Shown here one piece after another: positions 53,749 to 62,066 of a stretch of 64,000 nt of DNA. The notes under the pieces were generated by a model. The model was given only the letters and a program-made list of their open reading frames with translations, had not been told where the DNA came from and searched no databases. The position numbers and the translations under genes are program-made. This stretch comes from UBA4742 sp037138595 (lineage in GTDB: Bacteria; Actinomycetota; Acidimicrobiia; Acidimicrobiales; Acidimicrobilacustridaceae), in the NCBI GenBank assembly GCA_037138595.1, contig JBAXIB010000008.1, positions 1 through 64,000 on the forward strand, read 5' to 3'. The first letter of the stretch is position 1. Each line of letters starts with the position of its first letter.

Positions 53749-54426
53749 TCAGCTGTCGTCGAGGTCGCCTGCCGCTTCGGGGTCAGCAATCCAAACGACA
53801 TGATCGCCCTCTATGTGCGCCGCTGGAACGTCTCCGTCGCCAAATACACGCGCCAACGCTTCGCGCTTAGCGATTCCGGCAACCGTAACGAGCACGAGAC
53901 GAGCTCTGGCGATCCCGGCATAGGTCAGGGTCATGCGCGGGTGCGGGTTGGCGCCGAGCGGATCATCATTCATAACCACGAGTCGACCCGGATCGGCAAC
54001 CAATCCTTGGGACTGAGGAAATAGTGATGCGGTGTGACCATCGGGGCCTAAACCCAAGTGCACGACGTCAAACTTTCCAAGCTCGCCAATGCGCAGTTGA
54101 TAGGGGTCGGCACCTTCGTCGCAACGCATGGGAAATGTCGCATTTGCAGCGCCGACTCGATCAAGGAGCGCCTCACGGGCGAGCAGATAGTTCGATGCTG
54201 GATCATCAAGCGGCACGCAGCGCTCATCGCCCCAATACACATCGACCTTCCACCAGTCGATCTGTGTTTCACCAACCTGGGCGAGTTGCTCATAGCAGCT
54301 TCGTGCCGTGCTTCCGCCCGACAGGGCGATCGCAAAGCCATCGTTCTGACGCACGTGAAACGCCTCGATCACGCGGTCGGCGAACTCGCCAGCTACATCA
54401 TCGACTACTACCAACGTTCTGCTCAT
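53749..54426 (-). CDS. pgl: 6-phosphogluconolactonase
   Basis: The 225-residue enzyme has ALSGGSTARSCYEQL, VYWGDERCVPLDDPASNY and LGLGPDGHTASLFP, the three NagB/Pgl-type signatures; the last carries the catalytic histidine. It hydrolyses 6-phosphogluconolactone in the oxidative pentose phosphate pathway. It sits 34 bases after transaldolase in the tkt-tal-pgl series; glucose-6-phosphate dehydrogenase is not in this window. A C-terminal acidic tail ends the protein. Confidence 0.92.
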   Translation of the reverse strand: MSRTLVVVDDVAGEFADRVIEAFHVRQNDGFAIALSGGSTARSCYEQLAQVGETQIDWWKVDVYWGDERCVPLDDPASNYLLAREALLDRVGAANATFPMRCDEGADPYQLRIGELGKFDVVHLGLGPDGHTASLFPQSQGLVADPGRLVVMNDDPLGANPHPRMTLTYAGIARARLVLVTVAGIAKREALARVFGDGDVPAAHIEGDHVVWIADPEAAGDLDDS

Positions 54427-54460
54427 CGTTGTACCAATCGGTTGATGATCAGTGAGTCCA

Positions 54461-55555
54461 TCAGTTTCGGAAGCCGTCTACCTTCGCTTGGAGCACGGTG
54501 AGTAGATCGTCGAACGATGTACTGAACGAGGCAACGCCTTCAACCTCGAGTAACGCAGTCGCATCAGCAAGATCGACTCCGACAGCTTCGAGGCTTCGCA
54601 ATAGATCGAACGCTTCTTCGACATTGCTATCGAGCGTGCGGGTAACGACGCCATGATCATCGAACGCCTCTAGCGTGGCATCGGGAATGGTATTGACGGT
54701 GTCAGGACCGATCAGCGCATCGATATACAACGTGTCGGGAAAAGCTGGGTTCTTCGTCGAAGTCGAAGCCCAAAGCGGTCGCTGCTTGCGGGCGCCGCGC
54801 GCAGCAAGGGCATCCCAGCGCGGTCCACTGAACTGCTCCAAAAAGAGCTGGTAGGCCACGACAGCGTTCGCGATTGCCGCCTTGCCTTGTAACGCAATTG
54901 CGGCTTCGGTTCCAATGGCGGCAAGGCGCTTATCGACTTCGGTATCGACTCGGCTGACGAAGAACGATGCTACTGATGAGATGGTCGAAAGGTCCCCATC
55001 ATGGGCCTCGAGTCCCGACAGGTATGCCTCAATGACTTCGCGATAGCGGTCAACGGAAAACAGGAGCGTCACATTGATGCTCCGGCCTTCGCTGATCATC
55101 TGCTGAATTGCCGGCAACCCTTCGGCGGTGCCGGGAATCTTGATGTACAAGTTTGGTTCGTTGATGAGTTCGTTGAGATGTCTTGCTGCAGCGATCGTTC
55201 CGGCGGTATCGCGCGCCAAATCTGGAGCAACTTCAACCGATACGTAACCGTCTTCGCGGTCACTTGCATCAAAGGTGTTTCGCAGAATGCGCAGCGCGTC
55301 GCGAATGTCAGAAACGACAAGTTGCCAGTAGCAATCGAGGACCGATTCTCCTGATTGGGCCAAGCTGGCGAGTTGTTCGTCGTATGCGTCACCAGTTTCC
55401 ATGGCCTTCTGGAAAATCGAAGGGTTGGATGTGATTCCGCGCACGCCCCGCTCCACCCAGCGCTCAATTTCACCGTTTGTGATCCAACTCCGTTTAAGAT
55501 TATCGAGCCATGGGCTTTGTTGCTGCTGGGTGGAGAGGTCTTGAAGTCGGGTCAC
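54461..55555 (-). CDS. tal: transaldolase
   Basis: The 364-residue enzyme starts with LQDLSTQQQQSPWLDNL, contains TSNPSIFQKAM, the Schiff-base lysine in NLYIKIPGT, and RPLWASTSTKNP. It moves dihydroxyacetone units between sugar phosphates in the non-oxidative pentose phosphate pathway. Length fits the actinobacterial class. GTG start with GAAAGG about nine bases upstream. It follows tkt by 94 bases and precedes pgl. Confidence 0.94.
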   Translation of the reverse strand: MTRLQDLSTQQQQSPWLDNLKRSWITNGEIERWVERGVRGITSNPSIFQKAMETGDAYDEQLASLAQSGESVLDCYWQLVVSDIRDALRILRNTFDASDREDGYVSVEVAPDLARDTAGTIAAARHLNELINEPNLYIKIPGTAEGLPAIQQMISEGRSINVTLLFSVDRYREVIEAYLSGLEAHDGDLSTISSVASFFVSRVDTEVDKRLAAIGTEAAIALQGKAAIANAVVAYQLFLEQFSGPRWDALAARGARKQRPLWASTSTKNPAFPDTLYIDALIGPDTVNTIPDATLEAFDDHGVVTRTLDSNVEEAFDLLRSLEAVGVDLADATALLEVEGVASFSTSFDDLLTVLQAKVDGFRN

Positions 55556-55649
55556 CGATGAGGGCCTTTCAACGAGGTCGGGAATTTCAGATGAGATGGG
55601 GACGATTGTCGCACGACTTGGATTGGTCGACGGTGCGAATGAGTTCGGA

Positions 55650-57623
55650 TCACTTCACGGATTGCATGAGCGCTGTTGCTCGCGCGGCGACATTGGCAGC
55701 GTTACAGCCAAATTGTTCAAGTACGAATTCGCCCGGTGCACTTGCTCCGTAGTGGTCGATCCCCACTGATTCGTTGGCATATTTAGACCACCCGAAAGTT
55801 GTTCCGGCTTCGACTGAAAGGGTCGGAATGCTCCGAGGGAGAATTCTTTCTCGATATTCGGCTGATTGAGATTCAAAGATCTCCCACGAAGGTAACGACA
55901 CGACACGCACTCTGATGCCATCAGTGCTGAGAAGTTCAGCGGCATCGACCGCAACCCAAACTTCGCTACCAGTTGCAACAACTACGAGGTCGGGAGCCGC
56001 AGGACCGTCCGGTTCACGCAGCACATAGCCACCGAGCGTCACACGGTTGGTACCTTCAGTGCCAGCGAGTACCGGGACATTCTGGCGGGTCAAAATGAGC
56101 GCGGTCGGCCCGGAGTGATCGACCGCAAATCGCCACGCATCGGCGGTTTCGTTAGCGTCGGCCGGGCGTACCACCGTCAGATTCGGAATCGCGCGAAGCG
56201 ATGCGACCTGTTCAATGGGTTGGTGAGTTGGACCGTCTTCGCCGACGCCGACTGAGTCATGACTAAACGAGTAAATCACTTTTGCATTCGAAATCGCAGC
56301 CACGCGAATCGCTCCACGCATGTAGTCGCTAAACACTAAGAAGGTGCCGCCTAGGGGCAGCACGCCGCCATGCATCGCAGCCCCGGTCATGACCGCGCCC
56401 ATGCCGTGCTCCCGAATGCCATAGTGCAACTGGCGACCTTCTGGCGTATCAAAATCTTGGACTGTGCTGCCTTTCATCGATACTCCAGTGTTGCCAGTTA
56501 AGTCAGCTGACCCAGGCAGCAATCCCGGAACGACGGTTGCAAGCGCACTGACGCAATCGGCACTCGCGGAGCGGGTGGCGATCATCGAACCGACTTCGAA
56601 AGTTGGCAGTGCGGCATCCCATCCGGCTAGGCCCGACGAAGACTGTGCGGCGTCGAATTGGGCGCGATCACCTGACCAAGCGTCCAGTCGTTCTTCCCAC
56701 GCAATGCGCATCGGTCGACCTCGTCGACCTGCCTCGCGATAGAACTCAATCACATCTTCAGGCACCCAAAATGGTTCGTCAGGGATACCCATGACGTCTT
56801 TGGTGGCGGTGATCTCAGGGTCCTTGAGCGCATACCCATGGGTAGCGGGGTCGCCGGTATGTCCGGGCGCGGGATAGGCGATGTGACTGCGCAACACAAT
56901 GAGCGACGGTCGTGATTGTTCGGCCACTCCACGCCGAATTGCTGCTTCAAGCGCATCGTGGTCGTTGGCAATTTCACCCACGTATTCGACATGCCAGTCG
57001 TAGGCTTCGAATCGTTTTACGGCGTCGTCGTTGAGGGCCATTTCGGTTGGGCCATCGATCGTGACGTGGTTGTCGTCGTAGATATAGACCAATCGACCGA
57101 GCCGTAAATGGCCGGCGAGTGACGCCGCTTCGTGGCTAATTCCTTCTTCGAGGTCGCCGTCACTGCAAATTACGAAGGTGTTGTGGTCAACAACCTCAGG
57201 ACTGAATCGGTTTCGTAACCAGCGTTCAGCGAGCCCCATCCCTACGCCATTGGCAAAACCTTGACCGAGCGGGCCGGTCGTGACTTCCACGCCTTTGGTA
57301 TGACCGGCTTCGGGGTGACCTGGCGTCAAGCTGTCCCATTGTCGAAAATCTTTGATGTCTTGGAGCGTCAGTCCGTATCCCGTTAAGTACAGCATCGTGT
57401 AAAGCAAGATCGAAGCGTGTCCGGGTGACAAAATGAATCGGTCGCGATCGGGCCAATCGGGCGACTGTGCGTCATAGTTCATGATGCGGGTGAACAAGAC
57501 GTGAGCGAGAGGCGCAAGAGACATCGCCGAGCCCTGATGCCCTGAACGTGCGGCGTGGGGTGCATCGAGCGCCAAACCACGTATGACGTTTACAGCTCGC
57601 TGCTCGAGCTCGGGGTTGGTCAC
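55650..57623 (-). CDS. tkt: transketolase
   Basis: The 657-residue thiamine-diphosphate enzyme has HAARSGHQGSAMSLAPL at the N-terminus, GPLGQGFANGVGMGLAE, the cofactor motif from CSDGDLEEG to DDNHVTIDG, and EDGPTHQPIEQVASLR in the Pyr domain. It transfers two-carbon units among sugar phosphates. The GTG start is preceded by an ideal AGGAGG. It heads the tkt-tal-pgl group; a TAGGGT hexamer lies about 46 bases upstream. Confidence 0.95.
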   Translation of the reverse strand: MTNPELEQRAVNVIRGLALDAPHAARSGHQGSAMSLAPLAHVLFTRIMNYDAQSPDWPDRDRFILSPGHASILLYTMLYLTGYGLTLQDIKDFRQWDSLTPGHPEAGHTKGVEVTTGPLGQGFANGVGMGLAERWLRNRFSPEVVDHNTFVICSDGDLEEGISHEAASLAGHLRLGRLVYIYDDNHVTIDGPTEMALNDDAVKRFEAYDWHVEYVGEIANDHDALEAAIRRGVAEQSRPSLIVLRSHIAYPAPGHTGDPATHGYALKDPEITATKDVMGIPDEPFWVPEDVIEFYREAGRRGRPMRIAWEERLDAWSGDRAQFDAAQSSSGLAGWDAALPTFEVGSMIATRSASADCVSALATVVPGLLPGSADLTGNTGVSMKGSTVQDFDTPEGRQLHYGIREHGMGAVMTGAAMHGGVLPLGGTFLVFSDYMRGAIRVAAISNAKVIYSFSHDSVGVGEDGPTHQPIEQVASLRAIPNLTVVRPADANETADAWRFAVDHSGPTALILTRQNVPVLAGTEGTNRVTLGGYVLREPDGPAAPDLVVVATGSEVWVAVDAAELLSTDGIRVRVVSLPSWEIFESQSAEYRERILPRSIPTLSVEAGTTFGWSKYANESVGIDHYGASAPGEFVLEQFGCNAANVAARATALMQSVK

Positions 57624-57668
57624 GTTTCCTCCTGTCGGCGCGCCGGTTGCGACTGCTCCGGTGTGGTC

Positions 57669-57674
57669 ACCCTA
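57669..57674 (-). promoter_or_regulatory. candidate -10 element for tkt (TAGGGT)
   Basis: TAGGGT in the context CGCTAGGGT on the minus strand lies 46 bases upstream of the tkt GTG. The leader would be about 40 bases with a strong AGGAGG. The same CGCTAGGGT string precedes the start at 59322. No -35 match is seen. Confidence 0.35.
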
Positions 57675-57741
57675 GCGAATCGGGGGTGCGGGAAATTCCT
57701 GAAGGTCGGCCGTTGATGGTCGCGCCGTCTTGGAACATTCC

Positions 57742-58890
57742 TCACTCTCGGAAAAGCGCCATTGTCGCAGTCAAACTATGGACAAACGGGCGGCTTCCGA
57801 TCGGACCAATTTCGCCGGCGCAGAACATGCCAGCGACTGCCGGTCCAACGATTTCAGAAACGGTGGCGGCGTCGTGATCGGGCTCGTCGAAGAGTCTGGC
57901 TCCTCGACCGGTACAGGTGAACAACAGCGCGCTTGCCACGGGTGGATCATCCTTGGCGGCGTCAGCCAGCATGTGGTCGAGATCCTCGCCGCACGTTGTG
58001 GCATCGCGCACGTGAAACTGGACGGTATCGCCGACGGCGACGGTGTCCGATACTGCGATCGCTCCCGTTGTGCGGTCAACGCCCCGAATGGATCTGACCA
58101 GGAAATCGCCGCGACCGGGTTCAATGTTGTGATCATCAACTAGCCGCCCGAGATACAGCCCTTGGGTGGCGATATTTCGATCGGCTGGATCTAATTCGGC
58201 AACGACTCGTTCAATCTTGGTAAGGGCCGTGACCCCAGCGATTTGGCTCACCATTGATCGTTCGGCTCCCGTGACGGTGAAGGGATCGCCTATCGGCCGA
58301 CAGCCCTGGGAAACAGATGCGGTAATCGGCCACTCGGGGCCAAAGAGCAGGCCAACCGCTCCGTCAGTGCTGACCTCACCGTCGCAAGCGAGTCGATTTC
58401 CGCCAGGACCTTGCGCCGCCGAAGCGAATCCGCCAATCACTTGTAGGTCGGGGAGTTGGTGGGTAATGCCGTTAAGAAACGGTCCGATCGGAAAACTGTA
58501 TGGATCAGCGAGCAAGATCAAGGTCGAACCTGGAATCGATGCAGTGTCGGGCAGACCTGAATAGGCGATGGTGTCTTCGATGGGTGAGCCGGAGATTCTT
58601 ATCGGCACTACCGGGCTGTGTCGTGCTGCCCAGATACTGATCGCCGCTTGTCCCTCAGCTTCGTATGGTCCTCCGAGCACTGAGTGGCTCGTCACGCCGA
58701 TCAATGCTTTCGGCGACAAGGTGACGCGAATCGTCGTTGCAATGTCTTCAAGCGAGCCGAGGTGAGCGATTGACACGAAAACAATGACGACGTCCGGTTC
58801 AGTACCCAATATTTCAAGGACACGTCCGACAACTTCTCCCGTGGCGTGGGTCGCCAGTGGATGCTGCGACAGGGCTGCTGCGAATGGCAT
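57742..58890 (-). CDS. FIST-domain sensor protein
   Basis: The 382-residue protein has a FIST N-terminal domain (about residues 1-200: VVIVFVSIAHLG, LIGVTSHSVLGG and VIGGFASAAQGPGGNRLACDG) and a FIST C-terminal domain (about 220-365: FHVRDATTCGEDLDHML, ALLFTCTGRGARLF and GPAVAGMFCAGEIGPIG). FIST domains are thought to bind small ligands such as amino acids and feed signalling proteins. No output domain is fused and no kinase lies next to it, so its partner is unknown. ATG 58890 is preferred over a TTG two codons earlier. Confidence 0.88.
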   Translation of the reverse strand: MPFAAALSQHPLATHATGEVVGRVLEILGTEPDVVIVFVSIAHLGSLEDIATTIRVTLSPKALIGVTSHSVLGGPYEAEGQAAISIWAARHSPVVPIRISGSPIEDTIAYSGLPDTASIPGSTLILLADPYSFPIGPFLNGITHQLPDLQVIGGFASAAQGPGGNRLACDGEVSTDGAVGLLFGPEWPITASVSQGCRPIGDPFTVTGAERSMVSQIAGVTALTKIERVVAELDPADRNIATQGLYLGRLVDDHNIEPGRGDFLVRSIRGVDRTTGAIAVSDTVAVGDTVQFHVRDATTCGEDLDHMLADAAKDDPPVASALLFTCTGRGARLFDEPDHDAATVSEIVGPAVAGMFCAGEIGPIGSRPFVHSLTATMALFRE

Positions 58891-58935
58891 CAACAATCAC
58901 TTAGTCGTTAATGGCAGATCGGAGGCGGTGTGCAG

Positions 58936-59322
58936 TCATTGCGCAGCGGGCAGCAGTGTGTAAGGAACCTTCACGACTGCCCCAAGGTCGATTCGGCATT
59001 CAGCTTCGATGGTGCCGTAGTCGTCAAAAACGAGTTCGGCACGCACTAGTCGATAATTGAATTTTCCTGGCTCAACGTCGAGCGCTTGTACATTTCGTGC
59101 GAGCTGTTCTCCGTCTCGTCGGTAAATGACTTCAAGCGCGCCAGTTCCGGCATCATCGGGAGCACAACGAACAATCACGACGAGGTGGGGTTCAATTGTG
59201 CACGGCAGCGGCGTTGTCGCCGGTGCCGAGAATTGAATCCCGGTCAGGTCGATGCGGGTTGATGGCCCAGCCACTTGGCGAAGATCAATGGTGTCTATGA
59301 AGAGTGCCGCGACGATTTCCAT
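58936..59322 (-). CDS. conserved hypothetical beta-rich protein
   Basis: The 128-residue protein opens with MEIVAALFIDTIDLR and reads as alternating short strands, ending in KVPYTLLPAAQ. The opening (short strand, small protein interpretation, then R-IDLTGIQFSAPA) resembles the DUF6941-type proteins of unknown function, but I am not certain. ATG 59322 is chosen because a TAGGGT lies eight bases upstream; longer frames would overlap the divergent tetR start. It might share regulation with the tetR gene through the operator between them. Confidence 0.6.
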   Translation of the reverse strand: MEIVAALFIDTIDLRQVAGPSTRIDLTGIQFSAPATTPLPCTIEPHLVVIVRCAPDDAGTGALEVIYRRDGEQLARNVQALDVEPGKFNYRLVRAELVFDDYGTIEAECRIDLGAVVKVPYTLLPAAQ

Positions 59323-59330
59323 AGGCCCCG

Positions 59331-59336
59331 ACCCTA
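59331..59336 (-). promoter_or_regulatory. candidate -10 element (TAGGGT)
   Basis: TAGGGT on the minus strand, in CGCTAGGGT, is followed by eight bases and the ATG at 59322. This is close to leaderless. It lies 13 bases from the tetR operator repeat. Confidence 0.45.
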
Positions 59337-59348
59337 GCGTCGGGCATC

Positions 59349-59370
59349 GGGTACCCATACTTCGGTACCC
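59349..59370. promoter_or_regulatory. TetR-type operator, GGGTACC-N8-GGTACCC
   Basis: A perfect 7-bp inverted repeat with an eight-base spacer (CATACTTC) lies between the divergent genes at 59322 and 59378. Its right arm overlaps the TACCCT -10 element of the tetR gene, so binding would block that promoter. Length and symmetry fit a TetR-dimer operator. Confidence 0.7.
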
Positions 59371-59371
59371 T
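59366..59371 (+). promoter_or_regulatory. candidate leaderless -10 element of tetR gene (TACCCT)
   Basis: TACCCT, then GCGGTT, then the GTG at 59378. The hexamer is embedded in the right arm of the inverted repeat, which predicts negative autoregulation. Confidence 0.5.
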
Positions 59372-59377
59372 GCGGTT

Positions 59378-60007
59378 GTGGCGAACACGGCAAGCACTGC
59401 GACAACGCGCGAAACGATCTTGCTTGAAGCAAGACATCACTTCGCAGAAAAGGGCTATGACGGTACGTCTTTAAACGACATCGCCGAGGCGGTAGGGATT
59501 CGGCGATCAAGCGTGTTGCACCATTTTCCTTCGAAAGATGCGATCTACCAAGAAGTCTTCGCGACAGCATTACTGGAGTGGGACGGCCGAATAGAACTCG
59601 CGACCGAAGGCGATCACACCGGCGAAGGTTGGGTACAGGTTGATCGAGTCATCACTGCTGGGTTTGCGTTCTTTCGGCAAAATCCCGATTTCGTCCGAAT
59701 CGTGCGCCGAGAAGCGCTCGATACCACCAGTCGACTAGGCGTGGACTTGGGCGTCGCATTACGTCCGGGGTTCCAGCGGGCGGTCGACTACTTCAAGCGC
59801 GAGATGGCGGCCGGAAATTTTCGCACGTTTGACCCAGAGCAACTTTTACTAACTGGCTATGGAGCACTGCTGAGCTATTTCAGTGACCTGCCGTTCATTG
59901 AAGGCCTTCTCGACGCTGACCCGCTGGCCGATCAAATGCTCGAAGCTCGACTTGAACACATCCGAGCGTTTTTCCGTGCGGCGCTCGAACCGACCACGTC
60001 AGAGTAA
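59378..60007 (+). CDS. TetR family transcriptional regulator
   Basis: The 209-residue repressor has the TetR N-terminal HTH: ILLEARHHFAEKGYDGTSLNDIAEAVGIRRSSVLHHFPSKDAIY (about residues 14-57). A helical ligand-binding domain follows, with FRQNPDFVRIVRREALD and a C-terminal dimer helix. The ligand is unknown; lipid or fatty-acid control is common in such proteins. The start GTG at 59378 gives the normal short leader, and upstream frames would run through the operator. A matching inverted repeat lies directly upstream. Confidence 0.9.
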   Translation: MANTASTATTRETILLEARHHFAEKGYDGTSLNDIAEAVGIRRSSVLHHFPSKDAIYQEVFATALLEWDGRIELATEGDHTGEGWVQVDRVITAGFAFFRQNPDFVRIVRREALDTTSRLGVDLGVALRPGFQRAVDYFKREMAAGNFRTFDPEQLLLTGYGALLSYFSDLPFIEGLLDADPLADQMLEARLEHIRAFFRAALEPTTSE

Positions 60008-60014
60008 ATCTCGT

Positions 60015-61373
60015 TCACGTTCCGACCTGCGACGCGGCACGCAGCGCACTGCGAACCAAGGCGTCGATCGCATTCTGGTCATCACTAACCGAGTTTGAGC
60101 GGTAGAGCCATTCGCCATCACTGCCCTGGGCGAGGACGGGTCGAAAGCTACAACGCGGACCCATCACCGTGAACGCTGATCGACGTACACCTGGCCACAG
60201 GTGCGCCAAAGCCAGAGCCCGCTGAGTGACGCGTTCGCGTTCGGAACCATCGACAATCGGTTGGGATGTCGCCCGCAACATCTTCACTGCGACAATCCCC
60301 ACCGATGCTTCGTCGTGGACCTGAGCGAGCCACGGTTCGGCTTCGCCTTCAAGGCCCGGCGCGGTGCATGAACGTGCAGCTCGAAGCCATCGCTCGAGGT
60401 CATCAAGGCCATCTGATGAAGCAGCACCCGATAGTGCCGCAGCAACCAACTGGCGTGGAAGTTCTCCGTCGCAGGCATCGGCAAACACCCGAAGGTCGCC
60501 GATGTCGGCCTCCCACGCGTCGTTGGAGTCTTCACCGCGCAAGAATCCGGCGATGGATGCTAGCGCCGGTTTCGATGCTTGAGGTTGAGTCATCGGATTG
60601 GCGGCATATCCAGAACAAACCGAAGCGAGGTCAGCTGACCGACCCCTAAGCGGTCCGAGGAACAGGCGATCTGCCATGATCGCGTCATTGACTGGATAAT
60701 TATCCCAAATAAATGGCCGACGACCACCCAGCGCCGCAGACCGAGCTTGGGCTTGGGCCAAGGTGATCTCGTCGCACACAACCGTCGGACCGGTCCATCC
60801 GACGGCAACATCGCTAGGAAGTCCTTCAGCGAGTGCGTCCAGGTATTGAGTTGATTCGATGGTGGTGTATTCAGTCGGCGTCAACAGGACTTCGGCCCGA
60901 CCATCGAGGTGACCTCGAAGCCAAGTGGTCAACTCGGCGTGATGTCGTCCAAGTTCGGGTTGAACCGGTATGTCGTCGAACAACAATGCAATGAGTTTGA
61001 CCCCGAGGTTGACTAACTGGTCGACCTTGGCTCCGAGCGCGAGTCGATCGGTGCTCGATGTGTAATCAATCGACAATCCGGGAGAGATCCCAAAACCGAC
61101 CAGTAAGGAGCGCTCGCCAACAAGCCGTTCAAATCCGTCGAGCATCTCGGGGCCATATGGCTCGCGCCATTGCTCTCGATGAAGACGATCGTCTTTGGGC
61201 GCATAGAGGTAATGGGTCATTCCTCGGTCGGCGCACCACTTCATGATGTCGATGCGAGATGCCCATGACCATGGCGGACCGTAAAAGCCTTCAATCACTG
61301 CTCGAATCGGCCAAGGCGAATCCGCTGATTGCGGCGGGTGCTTCATGGGCACGGCGAACGGTGAGGCGGACAT
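60015..61373 (-). CDS. GH84 beta-N-acetylglucosaminidase (O-GlcNAcase family)
   Basis: The 452-residue protein has the GH84 opening VIEGFYGPPWSW, THYLYAPKDDRLHR, and the paired catalytic aspartates in LIALLFDDIP. WTGPTVVCDEIT and FIWDNYPVND match later parts of the barrel. Members use substrate-assisted catalysis to remove N-acetylglucosamine. There is no signal peptide, so it probably acts on an intracellular substrate such as wall-recycling products, glycoproteins or a cofactor conjugate. It is divergent from the acyl-CoA synthetase gene with 21 bases between start codons. Confidence 0.88.
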   Translation of the reverse strand: MSASPFAVPMKHPPQSADSPWPIRAVIEGFYGPPWSWASRIDIMKWCADRGMTHYLYAPKDDRLHREQWREPYGPEMLDGFERLVGERSLLVGFGISPGLSIDYTSSTDRLALGAKVDQLVNLGVKLIALLFDDIPVQPELGRHHAELTTWLRGHLDGRAEVLLTPTEYTTIESTQYLDALAEGLPSDVAVGWTGPTVVCDEITLAQAQARSAALGGRRPFIWDNYPVNDAIMADRLFLGPLRGRSADLASVCSGYAANPMTQPQASKPALASIAGFLRGEDSNDAWEADIGDLRVFADACDGELPRQLVAAALSGAASSDGLDDLERWLRAARSCTAPGLEGEAEPWLAQVHDEASVGIVAVKMLRATSQPIVDGSERERVTQRALALAHLWPGVRRSAFTVMGPRCSFRPVLAQGSDGEWLYRSNSVSDDQNAIDALVRSALRAASQVGT

Positions 61374-61380
61374 AGGTGAC

Positions 61381-61387
61381 TAGGGTA
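61381..61387. promoter_or_regulatory. symmetric divergent -10 element (TAGGGTA)
   Basis: TAGGGTA reads TAGGGT on plus (61381-61386) and TACCCT on minus (61387-61382). Each is followed by exactly eight bases and then an ATG: 61395 on plus, 61373 on minus. One shared -10 sequence could therefore drive both genes, with near-leaderless transcripts. Confidence 0.5.
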
Positions 61388-61394
61388 CGCAACC

Positions 61395-62066
61395 ATGCCC
61401 GATCCTGACCTGACTCTCAGTAGCCGGACCTTGTCCGAGGCGGAATCAAAAGCGCTTCTCGCCCGATTTGGACTGCCTCTGCTCGATGAACGACTTGCGG
61501 CCGACCCGAATGAGGCTGCTGCAATGGCAACCGAGATCGGGTACCCGGTTGTGGCCAAGTTGCATGGTGTCAACATCGCCCATAAGACCGAGCGAGGTCT
61601 GGTACGTCTCGGACTGTCTGATGCGACGGCGGTACGACAAGCGGCCAAGGAACTCTTTGCCGCTGCGCGCGAAAGCGATGGATTTGTCGAGGTGCTTGTC
61701 GCTCCTATGGTTCGCGGTAATCGTGAACTCATCGCCGGTGTCGCCAATGATCCACAGTTCGGCATGACAGTGATGGTGGGCATCGGCGGTATTTTTGCCG
61801 AGGCACTCGGTGACGTGGCTATTCGATTGGTTCCGATCACACGAGTTGACGCCGAGGAAATGATTGGTGATTTACAAACGCAAGCCCTCCTTGGTGCCTA
61901 TCGAGGCGAACCTGCTGTTGATAGGGAACGGCTTGTCGATGTCCTGATGGGCTTGTCGGCTGCGGTGCTTGCGTCACCCGATGTCATGTCAGTTGATCTG
62001 AACCCATTGATCGTCGTAGACGGAATCCCTATTGCTGTCGATGCGCTGGTGGAGGTTCGGAACTGA
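61395..62066 (+). CDS. ADP-forming acyl-CoA synthetase, ATP-grasp (beta) subunit
   Basis: The 223-residue protein is an ATP-grasp_5 domain: YPVVAKLHGVNIAHKTERGLV with the lysine and histidine used in ATP/phosphate handling, then VEVLVAPMVRGNRELIAGV, MVGIGGIFAEAL and SVDLNPLIV. It works with the CoA-binding subunit coded next to interconvert acyl-CoA + ADP + phosphate with acid + CoA + ATP. It precedes the alpha subunit, with a one-base TGATG overlap. Substrate (acetate, propionate or aryl acid) cannot be read here. Confidence 0.88.
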   Translation: MPDPDLTLSSRTLSEAESKALLARFGLPLLDERLAADPNEAAAMATEIGYPVVAKLHGVNIAHKTERGLVRLGLSDATAVRQAAKELFAAARESDGFVEVLVAPMVRGNRELIAGVANDPQFGMTVMVGIGGIFAEALGDVAIRLVPITRVDAEEMIGDLQTQALLGAYRGEPAVDRERLVDVLMGLSAAVLASPDVMSVDLNPLIVVDGIPIAVDALVEVRN

